Shown one piece after another: positions 17,022 through 22,141 of a DNA stretch of 22,141 nt. The notes under the pieces are model-generated. The model was not told the origin of the DNA and did not search any database. It saw only the letters and a program-made list of their open reading frames with translations. Both the position numbers and the translations under genes were made by a program. This stretch comes from Vibrio tasmaniensis 1F-187. GTDB lineage: Bacteria; Pseudomonadota; Gammaproteobacteria; Enterobacterales; Vibrionaceae. The stretch lies in assembly GCF_000272405.2 (NCBI RefSeq), contig NZ_AJZM02000035.1, forward strand, positions 1-22,141, in the 5' to 3' direction. Position 1 is the stretch's first letter. Every line of letters begins with the position of its first letter.

Positions 17022-17022
17022 T
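16991..17022 (-). terminator. Hairpin after the VopQ-like gene, probable terminator
   Basis: ATCGTCAATA at 16991-17000 and TATTGACGAT at 17013-17022 form a perfect 10-bp stem with a 12-base loop that touches the stop codon of the minus-strand gene. Downstream on that strand comes ATGAAATTTTTCC, a short T-rich tract. The stem is AT-rich, so termination may be partial. Confidence 0.5.
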
Positions 17023-18491
17023 TAAATCCAGCCTTCTGCTAAGTACATCAACCTTAGCTGACTTGGTGAACCAAGCTTTTCTAGCGCCGAGAGTTGGCCT
17101 TGATCGAGGTTCGGGCTTTTATCCAAGTATACTCGTCCGTTCGGTGTATCTAGAGGGAGCTTGTAAGTCAACGTCTTATTGATATCCTGTGCCTTTCCTT
17201 GGTCGATAGATCTTACTGCTGGCATTAGCCAGTCCCAATCTTCTTTGAGCAACTTCTTAAGTGCACTGTTGGCCTCTGACTCAGTTTGGCTCGGTGTATC
17301 TTCGATACTCAATTTATTCGTTGATCCAACATCTGGCACCAAGTTCTCACTTGCATCAGAGCCCAACATTTTCTTAAGCGTTAAGCGCGCCAATTCCATA
17401 TCCTGAGCTTCTTTCGGTGCTTGAGGTGATGTCATAGATTTGTCTTCTTTTGGGCCTAGGTACGCAATCAAAGCACGTCCTGATGCAGCATCTTGCATAC
17501 TAAAGGAGAACTTCCCTTTGCTGTTAGACACTTCAATTCGAGGTAACACACCAGACATAGGTTCTTGGTGAATTTGCTCTTGAACTTCGTTGTTCAGACA
17601 GTAGGAACTCGCTTGACCGGCTACAAACCCAGAACCAGTGATTAAGCCAGATGCTGCTACACTGCCTAGCGCTTCTTTTGCAACAACAAGGACACCAGTT
17701 GTGCCCACAGAGGTGACACCAAATGCACCAAGGCTTCCCGTCGCCATACCTAAGGTCGCTCCAACCGCACCTTCAGCAGATTGAGTGGCGTGCTCGTGCG
17801 CTAATGCTTGTTGTATCGGCAATGCCAACCTTTGGTCATGACCGGGCAATTGCGCAATCTGTTCTAGTTGGTGATAGTGCGCCTCAGCATCACCATTGAC
17901 TGCCGACTTATGTAATTCACGCCCCGTGGCGATCAACAAACCAACACCTGGTAACGCCAAGTTAATTACTGCGTTGATACCAGTCCCTTTGATTGTTTCT
18001 TTTGCCATCTCAAGCAGTTCAGCACCTAAGCCGTCCATTTTGCCTGGGTATTGGTTTTCGATGCTGACTTGTAAGCGTGGGTCTTTGCTGATCGAATCGA
18101 ACGTGCTTTTTAGATTTTTATAAGCTTTATCGTCAATCTTCACTTCATCTAATAGGCTTACGACTTCGAGGACCTTACGCGCAGTTAAAGGCTCGCCACG
18201 ATACCCTGCTGTGCTCACAAGAGAGAATGCCAATAATGCCGTTTCTGGTTTTTCTTCTTTTAGCAGCGCCTGTTTTAAATCAAGGTGGGTCTTAATATTT
18301 TCTTGGTGGTACTTTTGATATGTAGATCGCAATATGGTGTCACTCACTGCCGTGAACTTTTGCCCTTTATGAAAGGTCGACGGCTCTTTGGCTTTACCGT
18401 GCTTACTGATCACCCGCTTATCTTTTTGTGCCGCGACAGTACGAAATTGATCCAAGCTCGGAATCTGGCTTTGGCTAGTTGAAATTACCAT
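17022..18491 (-). CDS. T3SS effector, VopQ/VepA-like
   Basis: A 489-residue protein with a polar, basic N-terminus, a helical domain (about 50-235) and a Gly/Ala-rich hydrophobic region (about 238-295: GAVGATLGMATGSLGAFG and following) that could enter a membrane. A charged C-terminal domain follows. Size (VopQ is 492 residues), chaperone immediately upstream and place in the T3SS1 effector interval point to VopQ (VP1680), which binds the Vo part of the host V-ATPase, forms a gated channel, deacidifies lysosomes and triggers autophagy. Ser196 in HKSAVNG may correspond to Ser200 of VopQ, known to matter for that binding; the alignment is a guess. AAGGAG precedes the ATG and overlaps the end of the chaperone gene. 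Identification is from memory of size, context and composition. Confidence 0.66.
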   Translation of the reverse strand: MVISTSQSQIPSLDQFRTVAAQKDKRVISKHGKAKEPSTFHKGQKFTAVSDTILRSTYQKYHQENIKTHLDLKQALLKEEKPETALLAFSLVSTAGYRGEPLTARKVLEVVSLLDEVKIDDKAYKNLKSTFDSISKDPRLQVSIENQYPGKMDGLGAELLEMAKETIKGTGINAVINLALPGVGLLIATGRELHKSAVNGDAEAHYHQLEQIAQLPGHDQRLALPIQQALAHEHATQSAEGAVGATLGMATGSLGAFGVTSVGTTGVLVVAKEALGSVAASGLITGSGFVAGQASSYCLNNEVQEQIHQEPMSGVLPRIEVSNSKGKFSFSMQDAASGRALIAYLGPKEDKSMTSPQAPKEAQDMELARLTLKKMLGSDASENLVPDVGSTNKLSIEDTPSQTESEANSALKKLLKEDWDWLMPAVRSIDQGKAQDINKTLTYKLPLDTPNGRVYLDKSPNLDQGQLSALEKLGSPSQLRLMYLAEGWI

Positions 18492-18502
18492 GGGTGAACT
18501 CC

Positions 18503-18961
18503 TTAAACTCTAAGTGTCTCAATGTGGGATTGTTCTGGATTGATAAATTGGGTTGGGTCTTGGTCTAACATTGCAAATCGAGCCTGCCAGAGTAGGGTTT
18601 GCTCATTTAGAAGGTGAAACCAAGTTGATAGGCTCGCTGCGTTTAAGTACTCAATCGGCTTTCTGCCCGCAAGAACTAATTGCCTACCATTTGGTGCAAG
18701 TGAAAGGGTCAAGCTCCCATCCGCGATACCGAAATAGTTAGCATGCGCAATGAGTTCAAGACCTTTCAGTCTCAGTTCACCGCTTTTTTCGAGACCGCCA
18801 AAAACCACCGATAAAACAAAATCGTTTTGATCTGCCTCACTAAAGTAAATAACGTAACGATCATCAACTAATAATTGGCAACGATTTTCTTCAGCAAAAT
18901 AAAGTGGAGGTAGTTCATTTATTTCACAAAACTCTTTTATTAGAACTTGTAATGTGTTCAT
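18503..18961 (-). CDS. T3SS chaperone of the VopQ-like effector
   Basis: A 152-residue CesT-type chaperone (beta-rich centre, e.g. RYVIYFSEADQNDFVLSVVF; C-terminal helix about 105-135). It lies 11 bases upstream of the effector in the same orientation, like VP1682 before VopQ in V. parahaemolyticus. AGAAGGA upstream of the ATG is a good ribosome binding site. A weak ExsA-like box lies about 50-75 bases upstream. Confidence 0.75.
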   Translation of the reverse strand: MNTLQVLIKEFCEINELPPLYFAEENRCQLLVDDRYVIYFSEADQNDFVLSVVFGGLEKSGELRLKGLELIAHANYFGIADGSLTLSLAPNGRQLVLAGRKPIEYLNAASLSTWFHLLNEQTLLWQARFAMLDQDPTQFINPEQSHIETLRV

Positions 18962-18988
18962 CGTTTATTCCTTCTGTTTTATCTTGCT

Positions 18989-19038
18989 AGTAAACAACAA
19001 ATAGTATAATTACGATGTCGAAAGTGGCTTTTATTTTG
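18989..19038 (-). promoter_or_regulatory. Weak ExsA-like promoter of the chaperone-VopQ pair
   Basis: On the minus strand an A-tract (CAAAA), five bases, GCC at 19026-19028 and six bases keep the ExsA spacing, but the final element reads GACAT (19015-19019) instead of TGNNA. TTTACT at 18989-18994 lies 25 bases on and could be the -10. A TATACT at 19003-19008 offers an ordinary sigma-70 alternative. Confidence 0.3.
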
Positions 19039-19090
19039 TTGATTTTCTAAACTGTCGTGATGTGTAGCACAAAGAACAAATGAATTTAAT

Positions 19091-19111
19091 CGTCTTTGTT
19101 ACGCAATTAAG
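19091..19111 (+). repeat. Diverged third copy of the IS-end-like sequence
   Basis: CGTCTTTGTTACGCAATTAAG matches the sequence at the right edge of the window (22121-22141) at 17 of 21 positions, in the same orientation. It may be an old end of the same IS type. No transposase is seen next to it. Confidence 0.35.
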
Positions 19112-19203
19112 CTCTCTAGTGTGAGGTTCCCCTGAACAGTTCTTGATGCTCAAGAAGAGTTATGCTGTAAAGCTCTTTGCGAAGTGTTTGGATTCACCGC
19201 AGT

Positions 19204-19248
19204 GGGTAAACAAGGATCGGACTCTGTCGTCAGAGTCTGTGTTTACCC
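19204..19248. repeat. Nested inverted repeat (long hairpin)
   Basis: An outer 8-bp stem (GGGTAAAC 19204-19211, GTTTACCC 19241-19248) encloses an inner 7-bp stem (GACTCTG 19220-19226, CAGAGTC 19231-19237) with loop TCGT. The unpaired 5' side is 8 bases and the 3' side 3 bases, an asymmetric bulge. No T-run follows directly. It could be a structured RNA, a mobile-element end or a dispersed repeat. Confidence 0.6.
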
Positions 19249-19449
19249 CCTGAAGTCTTCGAGAGCAGAGCTTAGTAACGGTTCTATTGGATTTAGTGAG
19301 TTGCCAGCTTGCAAGCATACTTACAGCAGGAGGGGGGGAGTATAGCAAACTGGCTAAATCACTGGTTCTTATAAATTATCGTTTTTACTTCATCTAGCTG
19401 TTCTTAGTCAAGGTAAGGAGGTAGCTCGCCCCCTTTCATTTCGATATAT

Positions 19450-19501
19450 AAAAAAAATAGGCCAATACTGAGAGCCCCCCTTGGCACTCTTAACCTATAC
19501 T
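19450..19501 (+). promoter_or_regulatory. ExsA box and promoter of the 676-residue effector
   Basis: AAAAA at 19450-19454, five bases, GGC at 19460-19462, six bases and TGAGA at 19469-19473 fit the ExsA consensus in all elements. TATACT at 19496-19501 is a good -10, 27 bases after the start of TGAGA. The leader to the ATG is short (about 30 bases). Confidence 0.7.
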
Positions 19502-19538
19502 ACCCTCTCGGTGTTTATATAGGTTCTAAGAGGTCACA

Positions 19539-21569
19539 ATGCCTACTATCTCAGCGATTCATCAACCGATGAACTCAACAGCAATAAAGAAAAGCAACCA
19601 CGCAGAATCAACTCAAAGTATCGTAAAAAGTGTACATGCCTCATCAGCAAAACAAACCTCTATAGGTTCAAGCGTCGCAAGCCCAACGACTGGCAAGTCT
19701 CATTTCAATCACGCCTATACATCACCAAAAGGGACACAAGAATTCTACTCGCAAAACAAAATGTCTTTTTCACAAAAACTAGAAAACTTTTTATCCGAGT
19801 ATTTGATAAGTAAACCTGGCAGTGAAAAGAAAAGAGTAAAAGAACTGTCAAACATTGCGAATGTAACGGTAAGCAAAGATTTCAACGTCACCTGCCCACT
19901 TCCAAGTAAAGTCGGGGGCTTTAAACAGTTACTTTCAGATATAACAAAAGGACACTCTCCAACTAAAGGTGAGTTCTACCCTAAATTTAAAGCTCTAGTC
20001 CAACAATCTTTCAGCGAGATTATTTCTCTAGCACCGAAGAAAGGCCATAAAGATACTATCGAACTCAAGTCGCCATCGGTCGTATCACCTTTAGTTGATA
20101 GGCCTGTGTCAGATACTAATGTGACATCAAAAACCGCGCCTACTTCACTAGGAGTAACATCAGAACCAAGCCTAGAGACATCTAAGGGCAGCATAAGCTC
20201 ATCAGAAAAAACAACCATAGAAAAGAGCAAGCAAGCTGACAATCAAAAAAACGCGACTAAAGAGCAAGTAACAGACGTTAAGTTACAAAACTATTATGAG
20301 CATGAGAGCACTTCTATCAAGAAAGAATTTGAATCACTATTTAACGCATATGCTAGCTCAAGCACTAAACATGCTGAATACGCACAGAGCTATTCTTATG
20401 ATTGGTCAATGACATACTCTAATGGGTGTTACCAACTTGAATCATTACCTAAAATGGCTGAAGAATTTGCAAGTAAGTTTTGTAAGCTAACTGAAGAGCA
20501 CTCCCCTAATGGTTCCTTAGGGAAGTTAGTAAAAAAAGCGTTAACAAATAAGACAACATTAGGGCAGATGTTGAGAGTTAACAAGGCCTCTACGCTAGGT
20601 CCTATGTCTCAACTGTTGCCTACAACACTGAAGGTGGTATTAAAAAGCAACTTATCTACCGAAACCGCTGCAACCTTCCAAAAAGTAGTAAAACAGGAAG
20701 TGAGCGAACAAGAACAACTTAATGCACTAAAACAGAAACAATTACCGTCACAGCTACAAAAGCTTGAACTTCAAACTAACCTCTACCAGTCTAATGTAAA
20801 AGAGTTTCCAGAAGCAGATTTAAAATGTCGTAACTTCCAAAAAGCTTTAGTAAAAGCAGTGAACAGAACTAATTCTGTTGATAAAAATAACGAACTACAA
20901 AGAAAAACAGAATTTAGAGGGCAAGGAACAGTGTTTAAAGAACTAAGCCCTAGCATAGATTTACCTGTAAATGATCAAAGTAAACACACGCTATTCGATA
21001 CGAACAAAACCTACGGTATTGGGGACTTTGATAACATTGTAAGCAGTAATTTTGTAATCAAAGAAAAGACAGACTCATTCGAGAATCACCTATCAAGGTT
21101 AAATCAGAACATTGGCTTCCATATCGAAAAACTTCCAAATGAAGCCGAAGTCGCCAATGTAAACACACTCGGCATTAACCCATTAAATATTGATGTAGAT
21201 AGAATGATGGCAAAATTGACGAATCTAAAACCTCTATTGTTAGAGCCAAAACCAAGTTGGAGAAGCCGACTAATTCAGCTGTTTCACCCTAAAGGTGCCG
21301 AAAACGAAGCTGAACGTCTGTCTTATCAATATATGGATATTTCACACTTACAGGCACTGAAAGACGATATATCAACCAGTTCGGAGGCAATGAAATTAAC
21401 CGACCTATCGAATAAACCTTGGATGCAATATTTAGTGGCAAAGCAAGTTGAATCACTAAAATCAGATTGCCAAAGTTATAAATTGGGGCCATTTACCATC
21501 GCCTCTCCAGCGAAAAAGCAACTAGATGCACTGCTAAGTTCGAACGAATGGCTACAGAGCAAAGCTTAA
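19539..21569 (+). CDS. Putative T3SS effector, family not recognised
   Basis: A 676-residue hydrophilic, basic protein with no signal peptide or membrane segment. Residues 1-70 are rich in Ser, Thr, Lys and Asn, typical of a secretion signal. Residues about 74-165 form a helical basic domain, about 175-250 a Ser/Thr/Lys linker, and about 255-676 a large, mostly helical region. It follows a well-matched ExsA box, has AAGAGGT before the ATG, and is followed by a chaperone-like gene, so delivery by this T3SS is likely. I saw no Fic, protease, phosphatase, kinase or ADP-ribosyltransferase motif set. Two stretches (about 114-156 and 288-338) share a loose pattern ending in HSP, possibly an internal repeat. 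The gene is AT-rich compared with the ysc genes, suggesting separate acquisition. Confidence 0.72.
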   Translation: MPTISAIHQPMNSTAIKKSNHAESTQSIVKSVHASSAKQTSIGSSVASPTTGKSHFNHAYTSPKGTQEFYSQNKMSFSQKLENFLSEYLISKPGSEKKRVKELSNIANVTVSKDFNVTCPLPSKVGGFKQLLSDITKGHSPTKGEFYPKFKALVQQSFSEIISLAPKKGHKDTIELKSPSVVSPLVDRPVSDTNVTSKTAPTSLGVTSEPSLETSKGSISSSEKTTIEKSKQADNQKNATKEQVTDVKLQNYYEHESTSIKKEFESLFNAYASSSTKHAEYAQSYSYDWSMTYSNGCYQLESLPKMAEEFASKFCKLTEEHSPNGSLGKLVKKALTNKTTLGQMLRVNKASTLGPMSQLLPTTLKVVLKSNLSTETAATFQKVVKQEVSEQEQLNALKQKQLPSQLQKLELQTNLYQSNVKEFPEADLKCRNFQKALVKAVNRTNSVDKNNELQRKTEFRGQGTVFKELSPSIDLPVNDQSKHTLFDTNKTYGIGDFDNIVSSNFVIKEKTDSFENHLSRLNQNIGFHIEKLPNEAEVANVNTLGINPLNIDVDRMMAKLTNLKPLLLEPKPSWRSRLIQLFHPKGAENEAERLSYQYMDISHLQALKDDISTSSEAMKLTDLSNKPWMQYLVAKQVESLKSDCQSYKLGPFTIASPAKKQLDALLSSNEWLQSKA

Positions 21570-21630
21570 AAACAAAACTTGATGATCGCACGTGATCCCT
21601 TGTTTTCGCAAAGTAAATTATTGAGGTGTA
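21570..21630 (+). repeat. Imperfect hairpin between effector and chaperone
   Basis: Just after the effector stop, AAAACAA pairs with TTGTTTT about 24 bases on, and a GATC/GATC pair lies inside. It may reduce read-through into the chaperone gene or stabilise the upstream mRNA. It has no T-run other than the arm itself. Confidence 0.25.
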
Positions 21631-22050
21631 ATGTTGAAATTTGAAGCCGTATTATCAGAACTTGCTGAACTATGGGGAATTGAGATCCCCGTTGAATCCG
21701 ATGCGATTGAAATAATCGATAATCAGGAAAGCCTTTGGGTTCTAGAATCGCCAAAGCAATCAGATTTATTTACCTTGTATACCCCTCTACATGTCATTGT
21801 AGACCAATATAAGATGAGTGATTGGTTAAGTTTAAATATGCAGCGGGACTTACTTGGAAGCTGCTGGATTGGACTAAACAACGAAGAACTATGTCTAGGC
21901 GTGTCCTTACCAAAGGATAAATTTGACCATAACGAGCTGAATAATATTTTTGAAAATATGCATTTAATTAAAGATAAGGTTCATGCTTTACATGATTGCA
22001 ATGAAAATGTTCATATTGATCTGGCTTTAATTAATGTGAAATTTATGTAG
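21631..22050 (+). CDS. T3SS chaperone, probably for the 676-residue effector
   Basis: A 139-residue acidic protein with CesT-type features: an N-terminal helix (MLKFEAVLSELAELWG), a beta-rich centre (SCWIGLNNEELCLGVSLP) and a C-terminal helix (about 100-125). GAGGTG precedes the ATG. It lies 61 bases after the effector gene; the order effector then chaperone is the reverse of the other three pairs in the window. It could also be an ExsC-type regulator-chaperone, but nothing specific supports that. Confidence 0.7.
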   Translation: MLKFEAVLSELAELWGIEIPVESDAIEIIDNQESLWVLESPKQSDLFTLYTPLHVIVDQYKMSDWLSLNMQRDLLGSCWIGLNNEELCLGVSLPKDKFDHNELNNIFENMHLIKDKVHALHDCNENVHIDLALINVKFM

Positions 22051-22059
22051 CTAACGGGT

Positions 22060-22085
22060 AGATAAAGTTACAACTCATTTTATCT
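22060..22085. repeat. Small inverted repeat after the last chaperone
   Basis: AGATAAA at 22060-22066 and TTTATCT at 22079-22085 form a 7-bp AT-only stem with a 12-base loop shortly after the chaperone stop. It is too weak to call a terminator. Confidence 0.25.
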
Positions 22086-22119
22086 GAATCGCGAGGTGAC
22101 AAGTTTGCGTGTCATCAGC

Positions 22120-22141
22120 ACGGCTTTGTTGCGTAATTCAG
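22120..22141 (+). mobile_element. Left end of an IS element (IS5-type terminal repeat), cut by window edge
   Basis: The last 22 bases (ACGGCTTTGTTGCGTAATTC, then AG) are a near-perfect inverted copy of 2431-2452 (21 of 22). GGCTTTGTTGCG is typical of how IS5-family elements begin, so an element probably extends to the right of the window. The transposase is not in view. Confidence 0.5.

Larger units (their letters stand above)
18962..19538. other. Divergent intergenic region with strong secondary structure
   Basis: These 577 bases between the two effector units have no convincing gene. They hold the weak minus-strand promoter, an IS-end-like copy at 19091-19111, a nested hairpin at 19204-19248, a 10-base palindrome GCTTGCAAGC at 19307-19316 and the plus-strand ExsA box at 19450-19501. 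Short open frames exist on both strands through the hairpin (minus 19160-19348, plus from 19147), but neither has a recognisable family. Confidence 0.55.

Noticed and set aside
19160..19348. Sixty-two-codon open frame on the minus strand
   Set aside because: It runs through the strong inverted repeat, has no family match I know and no good SD; kept only as part of the structured region.
20928..21569. ADP-ribosyltransferase signature in the 676-residue protein (FRGQG, later STSSEA)
   Set aside because: Spacing between the Arg, STS and the needed Glu motif does not fit; no ExE follows.
1..22141. CRISPR arrays, tRNA or rRNA genes
   Set aside because: No regularly spaced repeats, and no tRNA- or rRNA-like sequence was noticed.

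Overview
The window looks like part of a Vibrio (or close Vibrionaceae) genome and carries the regulatory and basal-body half of a Ysc-family type III secretion system (T3SS) of the V. parahaemolyticus T3SS1 kind, set among chaperone-effector pairs. The Vibrio assignment rests on the ExsA/ExsD/Ysc protein set, an effector closely matching the V. parahaemolyticus phosphoinositide 5-phosphatase VPA0450 (including its catalytic His356), a VopQ-like effector, and AT-rich Vibrio-like sequence. These are recognitions from reading, not database results.

Layout. 1-2187: a specific chaperone and a 495-residue 5-phosphatase effector, behind a probable ExsA-type promoter. 2188-3083: mostly non-coding, with a solitary IS-end-like sequence at 2431-2452 and a decayed ORF; exsC and exsE, which I recall lying next to this locus in V. 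parahaemolyticus, are not seen. 3084-4841: pilotin lipoprotein (ExsB/YscW) and the AraC-type master activator ExsA. 4975-13394: a tightly packed, probably single operon exsD-yscB-yscC-yscD-yscE-yscF-yscG-yscH-yscI-yscJ-yscK-yscL, many genes overlapping by a few bases, starting at an ExsA box (4847-4870) and ending at a hairpin (13416-13449). 13817-15247: a chaperone and an effector with an apparent Cys-His-Asp catalytic set, with their own ExsA box and terminator. 15319-16622: a decayed IS630-family transposase and a deleted ISAs1-family remnant. 17022-18961 (minus strand): chaperone and VopQ-like effector. 19539-22050: a 676-residue unrecognised putative effector with an ExsA box, followed by its probable chaperone. 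The window ends inside another IS-end-like sequence that is a near-perfect inverted copy of the one at 2431-2452.

How it fits together: ExsA would activate all units through a shared box, A-tract-N5-GNC-N6-TGNNA, found well matched at three places and degenerately at two more. ExsD would hold ExsA inactive. The Ysc proteins build the OM secretin (YscC, placed by the pilotin), the inner-membrane rings (YscD, YscJ), needle (YscF with chaperones YscE/YscG), inner rod (YscI), length/assembly substrate (YscH) and sorting platform (YscK, YscL). The effectors are delivered by this machine with their CesT-type chaperones. Translocators, the ATPase and the export gate are not in the window and presumably lie outside it.

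The most novel parts are the 676-residue effector, the Cys-His-Asp effector, the layered small ORFs leading into exsA, and the IS-end copies bracketing the secretion locus.
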